The notes: generated from the letters alone by a model not told the origin. A stretch of 64,000 nt of DNA from Macrolepiota albuminosa (GCA_027475525.1 JAMWFC010000089.1:1-64000), one strand, 5' to 3'. Shown: positions 14,701 through 26,744, numbered from the stretch's first letter. Numbers and translations are program-made.

Positions 14701-17700
14701 TTCCTCCTCATCGTCGTCGTCTTCGTTAACTCCCATGCCAAACCCCATGCATCCGCGTCTCCCGTCCCCTCCTGATCTTTCCGGCCCCTTGAACGAAGTA
14801 CGGGATCGGTTGAACGCGCTGCGGGATGGTCAAACTTTGACTAATAATATGCTCGGCATGCTTCGAGATCGGGTACCTCCAGTTGACAACGAGTTGCACG
14901 ATCGATTACAACGAATTGAAGAACTTTTGCGAGGTATGGCAGAAAATCGTCCTGGAGTAGCAACAAGAGAGGAACACTATCCGCAACGACCCTTGTCAGC
15001 AGTGTTTTCTGAGGCGAGTCTTGCTAACTTCAGAAATGTGGAGCCACCAGCCACAACCTCGACCCGACAAGGACCTTCCGTGATGGATCAGTTTCAAGAA
15101 GCATTTGCAATAAATGTAGCATCACCTACACCAGTGATACAACCGCCTGATATTGACCCTATCCGGCACACTCGTCAAGAGGTCAGAAGCATCGATTCTG
15201 TCACGACTGTAGATATGTTAAGGCGGTCTGAATCTGCGCCGTTGCCCGGTCAAGTGCACCCTATCGGACCGCGTCGTCGTCCTTCTAGAACCCAATTCGA
15301 ACCAAGGGTTGTTCACCCAGGCCCATCTGTACCTACAGAGCCGTCCGCACCTACAGGACCGCCTGCACCTCCAGGACCACCTGCACCTCCATTACCGCAG
15401 GAACATCGGGAAGGCGATGAACGTGTTGTTGAAGGTGCTGAGCCTAGCCAACCTGTACCTATGCTACCGACGAGGCCAGAAATTGACATGGAAAATACTA
15501 TACGAAACATGCGTATCAGGGCCGACCCCGGAAGTGATGGGATATATCGTCCTCCTGTTGGTCCTATTCTTGTCCGTGTATCCTAGGATCAATCTGAATT
15601 TCTATCTAATTTCACTAGCCTCCACTGCACGGAACGCCCCCGCGTGCGCATACAACCCCACCTGAACCAAGAGAAGGACGAAGTTGGTACCGACCACGCA
15701 ATGAGGTCTGTCTCTTCTTTCTGAATTGACATATCGGAACTCAAATGTTGACCACAGGGGTCTGTCCCTAACGCAACTCGCGGAGCACAAGCCGCACCTG
15801 CGGCACCTGCGCCTCAGACCCAGGTTCCGCAACCTCCGCAACCTCAACAACCTCCAGGCGGGCAGATTCCAAATGAACCAATGCCTCAACCCCCGGTGAG
15901 TTGTATATCTGGTCTGTTCGATGGTGGTAACTAAACCCCTTGACAGGTGGTTGTCCAACTCCCGCCTGTGTTCGAAGGAATAATGGATCTATTAAGAGTG
16001 AGTTGTGATGCATCTACCATGACTTGTGGATAATTATGCCCAAACAGCAAAACCGTGATGCTCAGGCTGCCTCACTTCAGCAACAGCGAGGGATTATGGA
16101 CTATATAAGAGGATTGAACGAATGGTTGCGGCAAGACATTGATGACCGTCGCAATGAGTTACGCGGAGTCAGCGCCCGTGTTGACCAGGTTCTGGATGAC
16201 CTTCACAATATGACATTTACAGGTAAGCATTTTTTAGCTGTTGACATTGTTTATCACTCATGATTATTCCTAGTTCCGCCCAATGAAAGTGAACGTACTT
16301 CTCCTAGAAGTGCAGTCAGTTCTACCCCCTCAGCCCTTGGCCCAGCTGTGCCTGCGTTTCCAATGGGACCACGAACACCAATAGCAACAGGTCCAACAGT
16401 TCCAACAGTTCCAACAGTTCCAACAGTTCCAACAGGTCCACAAGGTCCACCAGTGCAAATGCCTGTGCCACAACGTGTTGTTCCCGATGGGCCAGTCATT
16501 GCTGCACCTGGCGATTATCCGCCAGGCTTTATTCCATTTGAGCCTGTAATGCCACCTGTGATACCAGACGGACCTCCTGGCCATGGTCCTCGACATCGGA
16601 GACAAACACCTGTCCAACCGTTCATTCCCCCTGGTCCCAATATTGTTCCGGCGCCCCCTATCCCACCAATTTATCGCCCGACACCAGGTCCTGGACCTAT
16701 GCCGCTTCCGCCTGCTGCTGAGCCGACAGTGGTACCCTTCATACCTCCTGAGGTCTATCAACATGACTCACCACATGGTAATTACAATGTAATCCATGAA
16801 CCTGGGACACCTACCAGTAGCAGTAGTTCTGCGACGACGTCTACGGGAACCAGGAGCTCCACACTTAGCCCAGCCTCTTCTCGGGACCACAGGCTTGGTG
16901 ATTATGGAACGAGCAGCAGTCGTCGGCCTTCTCACAGTGGTCGGCCCTCTCACGGTAGATCCTCTCGATCCCCTGCACAGACTCCACTTCCGCGACCTGA
17001 GATTCACCAGGTGTTCCCTTCACCAATTCAACAGCCGATCACCGTTACCCCATCTCCACCCCATATGGAACATCCACATGTGGACTCTCAGCAGCCTCAG
17101 GCGCCGATAATAATACACCAGCCGCCGACTGGCCCGGGGATTGTGCCGCCAACTGGACCAACAATCATGCCGGAGTTTCCTCCACCAGTGGTGATACAAC
17201 GGAGTGGTTCGCCGTCGAGTCCGTCGAGTTCCTCCAGTTCGTCGAGCTCTGGACGGCATAGCCGTCATAGCAGAGACAGTAGGCGTAGTAGGCGTAGTGG
17301 CAGTCGACCTTCCCCGCCGCCAGAAGTCATAATTTCACAACCACCAGCTCAGCCGCCTATCATCATACAGCCTTCCGGTGCTGGTCCCCGTTCTCGTTCA
17401 TCATCACCTCCACGTTCTCATTCGAGGCCTCGAACGCCTACCCCCGTTGAGGCCATGGGTCCTGGAGTCGTGTACCCTCCTCCTGTTCAGGTCGTACATG
17501 AACAACCCCCCGTATTGGTTGCGCGTAGCGCATCTTCCGGAAGTCGCAGTGATCATCGCAGCCACAGAAGTCGCAGTCGCAGTCACAGTGATCATCGCGG
17601 CCGTGGAAGTCGCAGCCGAAGTTCACCGACACATTTGGTCTTGCCGTCTCAACCGACGGAACCTCCGGTGGTCGTGGTTCAACCCTCTGTGCCTGATGTG

Positions 17701-20700
17701 GCGCCAACTTTACCTCCGAGCCAAATTCCGAGCGTGGTTCAAGCGTACCCTCCGGGTGCGGCAGGCATGGTTCCGATGTATCATCCGGGCGTGGTTTCTG
17801 TACCACCAGCCGAAACTATCCCTGTCATCGTGCCACGAACAAGTTCGTCTCGATCTGAATCTCCATCTCCCCGTCCCTCGCCTCCTGTTGTGGTTCAACA
17901 GCCACAGGTGTCAGTGGTGCCAGTTCCTATGACCACAGGTGGTACCCGGACTGGTTCTCCTCGTGAAACCTCCTCGCGACTGCCCGATGTTGTCGTTCGT
18001 GAATCTGACAGGAGCCGGTATGAGTCTCCTGAGTCTCGTCGGAGACATCGTTCGTCCTCCTATGATGATCGTTCACCCTCTTCGTATTATCAATCTGGTC
18101 GAAGACGTCGTTGCAGCTGCAGCCGGTCTTATTCACCCCAGCGAAGGTGCCGCCACGATGTCTGCGAGCACGACCGTTACCGACACCGAAGTCGGATGCC
18201 TTGCGATCGATGTCGTGGGCGGTCGTCGTCTTACGATGATTATGATCGATCCAGGAGGCGCAGATCCCGATATGAACGCGATCGACCGCGAAGTTACACT
18301 CCCGAGTCGCCGCGGAGCTATTCGTCACGCTCGCGAGACCCCAGTCGGCGACGACACGGGCGCCGGACCGATTCCCTGCCACTGCGTCGGTCATCGAGTA
18401 CGGGTCATGACTATCGACGATCTTACCCTGAGAGTGACGATTATGCCACTACGCCTCGTAGGTCTCGCTCTCCCGCGCCTGTGCCACGACCGGACACCGC
18501 CACATCACAAATCCCGCCCATTCATGTCATCAGCCCGACCACTGTCCAATCTGACCGTCCAGTAACCCAGCTCGGGCCATTTTCCGATCCCAGCGGTCAA
18601 CATGTATTACCCGACCATAGTTCTTCGCAATACGGTAAGTCTTGACAAGTTCTGTTCAACATTGTCTAACTACATACCTATCAGAGTACGAACCGCACTT
18701 GTCCCGACGTCCTTCCCAGCGCACTTACACCACAAGAGGAACGACTCCTCATGGGGCGAGAGAACCAGACCGGCGTGAACAAGACGGGTCTCATCCCGTT
18801 CCCGGACACCCTCCCACTGAACGTACTCCCAGACAACGAGAGGCCGAGCTTCCTCGTGAAGAGCGTTCTCCCACTCCCGTTCCCCACCCTGCCTCGGCCA
18901 GGTCGACAACCCAACCACTACCACAGCGTTCGCCGTCACAACCACATCGTGCCGTCACACCGGCTCCTGGGGACTATGAGCGTGAGGAGCAACACATTCA
19001 GCGCCTTCAGGATGCGGAGCAGCTTGTCCACAATGCCGCACAGTCGATTCTTGGAGCCGACCGTGATCGCGAGCGTGACTTCCGCCTCAATGAAGAGGAT
19101 CGCGATCGGGTATTCCAAGAAGGAGAGGCACGGCGCCATCAGGAGGCCCAGGAACGCGCCGAGACCATATGGCAAGAGTTCCGTGACAGGATCGCTGCAT
19201 TGCCTCTCCCTGTTCCAGTTCAACCTCCTGCGGAAGCGGCTGTCGCGCAAACTGAAGATGCGGCTGCTGACCGGGCAACCATACACTCAGAAGCTCAGGT
19301 ACAAACAGCGGTCCAGATGTTGGATACCATAGAGGCAGAGAGAGCCGAATTCGCTCGGGAACGCGAAGCCGCTACGCAGGAGAGAGAGAGGTTAATGCAG
19401 GAATTGGCCGCGGCTCACCAGAGTCAGGCAGAAGCGCAAGACGCGCGTATCAAGCAATTGGAAAACGAATTGGCTGCAGTTCGTGAAGAACTTGAGAACG
19501 AGAAGCAACAGCGTATGATGATTGAGACTGAGCAGCGTGAGCGCGAAAGCCAAGCCCGTCAAGAACGTGATGAAGCCATTCGCAATCAGCTTGGGGATAT
19601 CACCAACATAGTGCAAGGACACCAGGTGGCTTGTGATGAGAAGAATGCGCGGATGGAGGAGCGTTGGCAGGAAAAACAAACTCGTCGTGCAGACAAAGAC
19701 CAGAAGATGGATGCCCTCGAAGCCCTTGTGAGGAAGCTAGCTCAGGAAATGGAAGAGAGTCGGGATCTCGCTTTGGAAGCTAAGATTGCTCGCGAGCGAT
19801 CTCCTAGTATGTTCTAATTCTTTTCTTGTTTCCCGTGTACCGGACTCATCATCTTCGACAAGATCTCCAAGACGTTATCCAGAAGCTGGAAGAACAAAAT
19901 GCAGCTCAACAGGCTATGTTGGAGGAGCTCTCTAAAGGTTTGTTTCCATTGTTTGTTCAATTGCTTGCTGTACCGAACATTTCTCTCACAGGTTGGCGTG
20001 AGGACTGTGCTCGTTACCATGAGGAAACCATCGCGAGAGTGGAGGAGACTGCGCATCAACAAGTTGAATTCAATATCCAAGGAGTATGTATTTCGTTATT
20101 TTTCTTTGTAATGTGCACTGACTTGACTGTGTTCAATAGTACCTTGATGAATTCAGCAGAGCATTGGCAACCGAAGTCCGAATGTTGCTCGGCGAAGTTG
20201 GTAAACTGCGGGAGGAACGTCGTGGACTTCAACAGTATGTTTCTCGATCTGTCTTCATTGCACCTTCTCATATCGTGGACTACAGCGAACTCGGGCAACT
20301 ACTGTTGTTGCGATCCAAGTATGGTCCCGGCGGAGAATACGATCCAGACTGGTACGTTTCCTTCAAAGTTGCTTCTCGTAACTGGTCCTTACTCTCCCAC
20401 AGGAAACCAGCTCCTGGAGCACCAGGCGGACCTCCATTGGACCCTCAACCACCTCCGGAGCCACCTGCGCCTCAGGAAGGTCCTCCACTCGCTAAACCAG
20501 CGTGGCGCAAGATCACTCCTCGGGTACCTCGTCCTAAAAAGCCCAAGAAAGAAGCGGCTCCGCCCCCACAACAACCGCCGCCGCCGCCGCCAACCCAAGC
20601 TCCCCAGGCCGGACCATCGTCTCATCCGCATATGTATCGTGGACCTGATCCAAGAACCTCTTGGGCTGCGTGGAGACGTACGTAACTACAGCTTTATCAT

Positions 20701-20867
20701 ATTGAATTTTGTGATTAACGTGGTTGGTTTTTTTTTCAGCGGACATTAGTCAGGTCCCGAGTCTGCCATCGACGCCGGCGCCTGCGGCACATCTGTTGGT
20801 ACCGGGCCCTCAAGAACGGAGCCCAGGCTTGTTTGGGCCTAGAACGCCCACTGGTTCAGTCCGGTAG
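8755..20867 (+). CDS. Giant Ser/Thr/Pro-rich PH-domain protein with coiled-coil tail
   Basis: One very long multi-exon gene, probably well over 3,500 residues. The start ATG at 8755 sits in GGCCATGGCG. Exon 1 is Ser/Thr-rich. Exon 2 (10312-10676) encodes a pleckstrin-homology-like fold, from PLFIGQLWFLNVHDAAPYPW to RQRWVNRLW, with the conserved C-terminal Trp, so phosphoinositide or membrane binding is plausible. Then come low-complexity exons (10736-13883 and from 13937) with 34-residue repeats, Pro-rich tracts, a helical block near 16050-16215, an Arg/Ser-rich stretch near 17.2-18.4 kb, a long Glu/Gln/Arg coiled coil (19.0-19.8 kb), a block around LLRSKYGPGGEYDPDW, and a Pro-rich C-terminus. 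The stop is at 20865-20867. Similar giant proteins occur in other mushrooms; their role is unknown to me. Gene predictors may split it. Confidence 0.75.
13458..13763 (+). repeat. Three in-frame 102-bp coding repeats
   Basis: Three copies of a 34-residue unit (SDVPPLAPSE..., ending in SPRV) start at 13458, 13560 and 13662, with only a few silent or conservative changes. The period is a multiple of three, so the frame of the giant PH gene is kept. This is the kind of repeat that varies in number between strains. Confidence 0.95.
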
Positions 20868-21420
20868 TTGATTTTATCTTGGATTGGAATCTATTGCGTA
20901 GATATTGTTGATATGAACTATTTATGACCTCTTGCTCACTAACTACTTGGTACTGACTTTTTTTCTTGGCATTTTTATTCATGTGTTTTGAATAATGTAT
21001 ACATATAATATTCACATCTTGTGGAAACAAACCGATTTTCTTAATTGCTATGGTGAGCCGGTCGTTTTCAGGTCTATGGTATTCCATATTCTGGTGGACC
21101 ACGCCGGTTTTTACGGAATGCAACCCAACATTATTAGTACCTGGATGATAGTTAGTGACTTATTGTCGACGCAGTAAATTACCATCGCTTTCATGGAGTC
21201 GTTTGCGTAGGGCAGATCCAATGTACTCTGGAAGCTGAGGCTACGTGCCCCGCCGGCTAGCCCAGAGATAAGGCGGGTGATTAATAAGGACTGCTTTTTA
21301 TTTCCTTTTACGGTTATGTAGTGATACCTATTCTGACTATGAAATGAAACTATTGGTTTCACCTTCCTTCAGCGATAAACATATCATTTTATACTTAGGT
21401 GCCGTTCTCTCAGCTTGTTC
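20868..21420. other. Spacer between the PH gene and the zinc-knuckle ORF
   Basis: AT-rich 3' flank of the PH gene, with several TATA- and polyadenylation-like stretches. No coding potential was seen. A GC-rich patch near 21235-21285 contains inverted GC-rich words, but it matches no RNA family I know. Confidence 0.4.
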
Positions 21421-22992
21421 ATGGCTTCGTCCGATCTTTCTGTCTCATCGGAACATCATGTCCGTCCTATGGGTGGTGAAGCAGATTTCATTTCTCAGAC
21501 GGCTTCTCAAGGAGCCTTTACTGATGCTCCTGCTGCACCGACACCCCAAGATATCGTCGTATTATTGCCTAATGCAGGCGTTCCCGGTCCTCTTACAGAC
21601 GATTTTGATTTTGATGGAAAGATCACTCTACCTGATGGGATCAGTCGTTTCCAGCTACCGCTGGCCGTCCGCGTCCGAGAGAATGCTATCATCGAAGATT
21701 ACAACAATGCTAGTATACTTAAGACTGTTAATGTCAAATTTACCCCGGCACCTCGTCCAACAGATTTAGACATCGGGCCTCCTCTCCGTTCTACCTATTT
21801 CTACTCGGAAGACGAAATTCAAGATTTAGTTGATAGCGAGGCTTTGTGCGCGCTTCTGGCACCTCTACCCCCGTCGTTGCTTCGCGAGATAGTCGCGAGT
21901 CGTGTCCATATTAAGAAGCAAGCTGAAGACGAACGACAGGCCTCTAAAGAAAAGGACAGAGAAGCAGATGGCTCCTTGCATTCCAGGCTGCTGGGAAGCA
22001 TGGAAATGCTTGACCTGATCGAGCGTTCCCTCAGGGAGTCTCACGATGTGGTTATACCGACTGTCTACCTACTCAATATTCGAAATCGTCTTCCCCCTCC
22101 TCTTCATTTTTTCACTAATAAAAACATAGCTTTAGTTAATAATTCACCTCGAATTGTCCACACTAAAGTCATGCGGCCTTTCAATCCCGACGAGAAATCT
22201 ACAGAGAAAATTGTTCTTCTTGATATGGCCAAGATGATATCCATCTGGGGAAACGACGACAATTACACCTGTATGAGCCCTCTCCGCTTCCTTGAAGCTT
22301 CCAAGAATCTATTGGAGGCTCTCAAGCTGTTGAGCAAGGCTCCGACGTTGATGGATTCAGTTGGTCCTCCTACTTCAGCATCTACCAACCACGCAATAGA
22401 GTACGAAAAACACCTAAATTTCTTCAAACAAGTTGAGGATTTCGAAAGTTCCTATTCCCTCTGGTACAAGTTCGAGCGTGAAGCTCGTCTCGAGATCCTT
22501 ATGGCCAACGTTGTTTTTAACTGGAGCAAATACGCATCCCGCGTTGACGTAATTCTCCAATCACATCGGGCACTGGTCGAAGATCGAAGAAGGTTTTCAA
22601 ATGCCAAAGTTCCGAGAACGAGTTATGCAGCAGATGCAACTTTGTTACGGTCGTATTCCAAGCCAAGTCCGTCTCTTTTTCGCGAGTCCTCCCCAGCGTG
22701 CCTACTGTGTGGTAAGGCACACCGGTTCACCGAACATCCAGCCAACGTCGTTTCCTTTGACGATGGTAAACCCCTCTTTACACGTCTCGCTGGAAATCAA
22801 CTCGTTATTGCCAAAAGCTCTCGGGGCGGTCAGCGTAAAAGAGTCTGCGGGGTCTACAATCTCGACCGAACTTGCGACAATCGGCACGGCAACGACGCCC
22901 TCCACATATGTTCCCTTTGTGGAGGGGACCACCCAGCCTTCTCACGCTCTACCTCATGCTTGCGTGTGGTTAACAGCCGATTCTGTACCTGA
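21421..22992 (+). CDS. Gag-like zinc-knuckle protein, probably of a tyrosine-recombinase retroelement
   Basis: An intact, intronless ORF of about 520 residues starting at the ATG at 21421. The N-terminal two thirds are alpha-helical without a known catalytic motif. The C-terminus has two Cys/His clusters: CLLCGKAHRFTEH, then RVCGVYNLDRTCDNRHG followed by HICSLCGGDH. This paired layout resembles the gag-like ORF of agaricomycete DIRS-type elements. The degenerate DIRS element at 50-55 kb has the same layout (CTDWQKPWGC, then KCSECGKRDHGAQAC). No reverse transcriptase or recombinase follows here, so this is an orphan gag, a truncated element or a domesticated copy. Nucleic-acid binding is inferred from the knuckles only. 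Confidence 0.65.
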   Translation: MASSDLSVSSEHHVRPMGGEADFISQTASQGAFTDAPAAPTPQDIVVLLPNAGVPGPLTDDFDFDGKITLPDGISRFQLPLAVRVRENAIIEDYNNASILKTVNVKFTPAPRPTDLDIGPPLRSTYFYSEDEIQDLVDSEALCALLAPLPPSLLREIVASRVHIKKQAEDERQASKEKDREADGSLHSRLLGSMEMLDLIERSLRESHDVVIPTVYLLNIRNRLPPPLHFFTNKNIALVNNSPRIVHTKVMRPFNPDEKSTEKIVLLDMAKMISIWGNDDNYTCMSPLRFLEASKNLLEALKLLSKAPTLMDSVGPPTSASTNHAIEYEKHLNFFKQVEDFESSYSLWYKFEREARLEILMANVVFNWSKYASRVDVILQSHRALVEDRRRFSNAKVPRTSYAADATLLRSYSKPSPSLFRESSPACLLCGKAHRFTEHPANVVSFDDGKPLFTRLAGNQLVIAKSSRGGQRKRVCGVYNLDRTCDNRHGNDALHICSLCGGDHPAFSRSTSCLRVVNSRFCT

Positions 22993-23034
22993 CCCACGGA
23001 AACGACCCAGGCCGCAAATACTAAATTACCGTGA

Positions 23035-23191
23035 TTTCTCTTCTTCAGTACATTCTCGCTTTGCCACACTTCCCGTTTCACCCCAGGATTCCCAGATCCA
23101 TTGTACTCTTGTTTCTCTTCTTCAGTACATTCTCGCTTTGCCACACTTCCCGTTTCACCCCAGGATTCCCAGATCCATTGTACTCTTGTTT
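23035..23191. repeat. 77-bp-period tandem duplication (site B)
   Basis: Bases 23035-23111 are repeated at 23112-23188; the match runs three bases further (to 23191). It lies just after the zinc-knuckle ORF in sequence with no recognisable gene. It is the second of four duplications in the window with a period of exactly 77. Confidence 0.95.
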
Positions 23192-23831
23192 ACGAAGCGT
23201 ACCGTGTCCACCAATTTCGTCACAACTGATGAGGATGGACTCGCACGCGCGCCGTCAGTACGTCACAGCCACAGTCTCTTGTTTTCCTTATACGGAACCC
23301 CATGTGGTGGCGATCGGTAGGGGCCCATCAAACTTTATTTTTTTGCTAGATATTTTTATGATACACAAAATATTACCCTCAGTCGACCATACATTACTGG
23401 AGTGACTGAGGGTACGTAAAAAGTCACTTACTATTATTTACCTCCCGACTAATTACCTCCTGTAGACATCTGTATTTCTCTACAGGTATTAATATACTGA
23501 GTCGACCATACATTACTGGAGTGACTGAGGACATCTGTATTTCTCTACAACAACATGTGGCGCGGGGGTAAAAATAGACGTAAAAATAGACAATGTACAA
23601 GTCGAAGTGTAGTTTTTTCGATTTGTTAATCTAAATTCGTCTCGAAATGTGCCGAGCGGCATGTACTTACACATTTCAGTGGTATAGACGTAGAAATGTG
23701 ATTTTTTTCAAGTTGGTGACAACAATTGCGTTATATTGAGTTGTAGGAAACGTAGGAACAGTCGCTGACATACATCCATATTTTCTTTATACGTATACAG
23801 TTCGGAACATAGAGATTTATTTCATACAACT
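23192..23831. other. Intergenic sequence with hairpin and shuffled short repeats
   Basis: TACCCTCAGTC (23374-23384) pairs with GACTGAGGGTA (23404-23414) around a 19-base loop. Part of this hairpin recurs at about 23500-23530, and a neighbouring word (ACATCTGTATTTCTCTACA, near 23466) recurs at about 23531. This looks like a small inverted-repeat element that was duplicated and rearranged. No gene is seen. Confidence 0.5.
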
Positions 23832-24419
23832 TCAAGAGATGGTTATCTTCTTGGGTGCCTCTTCAGCACTGGTCTTCGGGAAGGCGACAGAAAGCACGCC
23901 ATCGTCAAGTTTGGCCTTGATATCATCCTCCTGTAAACAAATCCGTCAAAATCGGTCTCGAGGGGCTTAAAAGATGGTTGATTTACCTTGACACCCTGAG
24001 GAAGCTGGAGCGTGCGCGAGAACCTGCCATACCTCCTCTCACGAATGGCATAACCGCCCTCATCATGTTCAGTCGACATCTTGCTCTCGCCGCTGATGGT
24101 CAAGCGGCCATTATGTACATCAATCGATACATCATCTTTCTTTAGGCCAGGCAGCTCGAACGTTGCCGTGACCGTGTTATTGTCGGTGTTCTCGTGCAGG
24201 TCCATTCTGGAAAAACGCACGATGAGCGACAAAAACGTTGCGAAAAGTGAATGATTTTCCAACTCACCTTGGCCTGAGAAAACCGGATGCGCTTGCGTCT
24301 TGGCCTGTTTGACCGCGACGCTGGACTTGTTTATCGTTGTCGGTCAAACGAGAGCTGAACGCGTCATCAAGGAGCCTTTCGAAGTGGTAGAAAGGCTCGT
24401 AGTACAAGAAAGAAGACAT
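23832..24419 (-). CDS. Small heat-shock protein (HSP20/alpha-crystallin family), copy 1
   Basis: ATP-independent chaperone that holds unfolding proteins. Three exons: 24419-24268, 24206-23997 and 23930-23832, with GT-AG introns and consistent phase. The N-terminus (MSSFLYYEPFYHFERLLDDAF) is the usual short variable arm. The alpha-crystallin domain runs from MDLHEN through TATFELPGLKKDDVSIDVHNGRL and ISGE to the C-terminal strand DDGVLSVAFPK. The protein ends in an IxI-type tail (KKITIS) used for oligomer assembly. It is very similar in sequence and intron positions to the copy at 58992-59573, which points to a duplication. A heat-shock element and a TATA-like box lie upstream at about 24550 and 24490. 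Confidence 0.93.
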
Positions 24420-24545
24420 TGTGCTGCTGAGTGAGTGTAGGACTTTGAGTTTATGAATTTGTGGAGGGAGGTTGGAGCTCGAGTGGTGTTATATATCTAC
24501 ACAGAGGTATGTTTGCGTCATTCGTTCTACAACTAGTATGCACTA

Positions 24546-24553
24546 GAAAATTC
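24546..24553 (-). promoter_or_regulatory. Heat-shock element core upstream of small HSP copy 1
   Basis: GAAAATTC is a GAAnnTTC palindrome, the core of an HSF-binding site, about 130 bases upstream of the minus-strand start codon. A TATA-like ATATATAA (minus strand, 24496-24489) lies between it and the gene. Only two clean half-sites are present. Confidence 0.5.
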
Positions 24554-24900
24554 TTGTATCACTAATTGCGACGCTGACGTACAAGAGAGAGAGAGAACAG
24601 TCGAGAAGATCCAAGAATGACGACACGCGTAACGGGCCGAGGGAGATGACGTGTGATGTCTGTGATCCGAAAGTGATTTCCATAGATGGTAATCCACTTT
24701 CTCAAATGTCAAAATAAATAAATCTCAAAGTCGATATCATTGCATTTGACATCTATAAACAGATCTACGACGTAGCGTACTTGTGCATAACCTAGACTGG
24801 GAGTCGGACTCACACTAGGACTGAAAAGAAAGGACTCACAACGGAATGTACAATGAGCGTGAAGGAATCACAGTTCAGAATCGGTTTCCCGAGCCAATAG

Positions 24901-25841
24901 TCACATAGACGACCTTTCTAGCTCTGCTCGTTTAAGGAGAATGGTCTGTAAGTGTTGCGCCAGACCAGGAGTGAGAGTTATCGGCCCGTCAGAAGTGCAC
25001 ATGCGATAAGACGGCATAGGTTGGTAAGTCTCCGCGATAATCTGTTGTTCGAGCACCGGTTCTAAGTGGTACTCGTCCGAAGACCAAAAAACAACCTGCC
25101 TTGCTATCTTTCACTAGTACAGTGGCGATTATATCGTCGGGATCGCCTATTCGCCCAAGTGGCGGGATGTTGCGGTCGTCTTGGTTAGGAGAAAGATGAA
25201 TTTAAGGTGGACCATCGTTAAGTCATTCATAGCATACCGTGAATATGCATCCATCCCTCCTGTAACTGTACTGCGCCATTCGTCTGTATATCATCAACCT
25301 GGTTCTCCAGCCCGCTCTTAATAGCTTCATGCAGAAGGTCACGGAATGAAGCTGCACAAGAAAGCAACGAACATTAGTTTTAATCTCCCTTCTTAAGGCT
25401 CTACATACGATTTTCCCTGAAATCATTGAGCCCTGCTTCTTGATCTCCAGAATTACTGTTCGTGGAGGTCGCAGGTAGCCACCCAATTACTGTACTCGAG
25501 TTTGGACGCGCAGGTGGTGTGTCGAGAAAGGATAGCGCAAAGGCAGACTCGGTTTCCGACAAAGGTGTTGGAGGATCGACCAGATGATAGAATAGACCAG
25601 TCCTACTGGGGTCAGAGAATGTCGTCTTGTGCTGGGTCGAATAAAATGAAAGTCGTGTGACACAGAGCTCTCGTCGTGGAGGCCAGTGAGGAAGCTGCAA
25701 AGATAGACGAGGACTTGGGGTTGGTAAGGTGAGATGAATGTTTCGAGAGGAAAGTCGTCTTGCTCCAATGTTTACTGGCGCCGTTCTTTTGAAGTGGAAG
25801 GCGGCACTCTTGAGCGCGTTCACGGGTCTTGTAGGTTGCAT
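24901..25841 (-). CDS. Conserved fungal protein of unknown function, probably mitochondrial
   Basis: Four exons. The N-terminus (MQPTRPVNALKSAAFHFKR...RRLSSRNIH) is rich in Arg, Ser and Ala and almost free of acids, as in a mitochondrial presequence. The conserved part runs LNDFREN, FRDLLHEAIKSGL, LQEGWMHIHD, then DRNIPPLGRIGDPDDIIATV, and finally AETYQPMPSYRMCTSDG near the C-terminus, ending RAELERSSM with the stop at 24903-24901. I recognise this as a conserved basidiomycete protein but know of no assigned function. The last intron (25099-25042) starts with GC instead of GT. The gene is next to, and on the same strand as, the small HSP. Confidence 0.75.
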
Positions 25842-26744
25842 GAACTCGGAAACGAGATCTGTCTTGGTCGGAATCCGGGATCCTTCTGCCGATTCGTATT
25901 TTACGTTTGTTTGTTATAACTTGATTCCGAGGTCTACTTTAGTAGACTGAGGTTTTACTACCTGCTTTGGCGCGCATTTTGTCCTCGAAATTTGTGCCCC
26001 TCACGTGATCTCGGCAGTTGCCGTTCTCTTCCTCTACCGGCTATGTCCTCGATATTTGCTCCCTTTCGGCTATCTTTACCGGCTATTACTACCGGCTATT
26101 ACTACCATGTCCTCGATATTTGCTCCCTTTCGGCTATCTTTACCGGCTATTACTACCGGCTATTACTGCCATGTCCTCGATATTTGCTCCCTTTCGGCTA
26201 TCTCTACCGGCTATTACTGCCATGTCCTCGATATTTGCTCCCTTTCGGCTATCTCTACCGGCTATTATGTTCATCCTCATGTTGAAAAATCCTTGCGTTT
26301 TCTTTATATACACATATATATAATTTTCTTGTGTTGAGCGCATTATTGTGTTTATTTCACCAAGTCGATGGATTATATATACGAATGTGTTTTTTATTTT
26401 TATTTGTTTGTTTTGCTATCCTTTATCTTGATTTATTTTCATTTGTTTCCTGTTTGTATATTTTTATTGTGTATGTAATTTGTTATGTTTTCTGACGGAT
26501 GTGAGAATGTTTCATTATTTCTTTGCTCCAGCAGTCGTTTACATCGTCGATAGATGAATCGTTATATTACGATAACATAATCTACTTACACTAGATAGGT
26601 AGCTATCGACTTGTCAGCAGGAATGAAATATTATTGAACTAATGAACTGGTGAACAACAAAAGTGAAGAAGTACGAAAGTGAATAAAATATGTACAAGTT
26701 GGGGTCGCGTCAAAAGAAAATAGAAATAAATTCCTGGCCGCTGG
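25842..26744. other. Intergenic, with a minisatellite and AT-rich sequence
   Basis: Holds the promoter side of the conserved minus-strand gene, then the minisatellite at 26043-26267, then strongly AT-rich sequence (26280-26500). No gene is supported; the open frames over the minisatellite are by-products of the repeat. Confidence 0.5.
26043..26267. repeat. Minisatellite, four units of 51-64 bp
   Basis: ATGTCCTCGATATTTGCTCC begins units at 26043, 26107, 26171 and 26222 (spacings 64, 64 and 51). Each continues with CCTTTCGGCTATC and TACCGGCTATTA. The first units contain the TACCGGCTATTAC word twice and the shorter units once, which explains the spacing difference. Confidence 0.9.

Noticed and set aside
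17200..18500. A separate SR-type splicing factor
   Set aside because: The Arg/Ser-rich stretch has no RNA-recognition motif and is in frame with the surrounding Pro-rich exons of the giant gene.
26005..26337. Small hydrophobic proteins over the 26.0-26.3 kb repeats
   Set aside because: Three overlapping frames read the same minisatellite units, and none has splice partners or a conserved motif.
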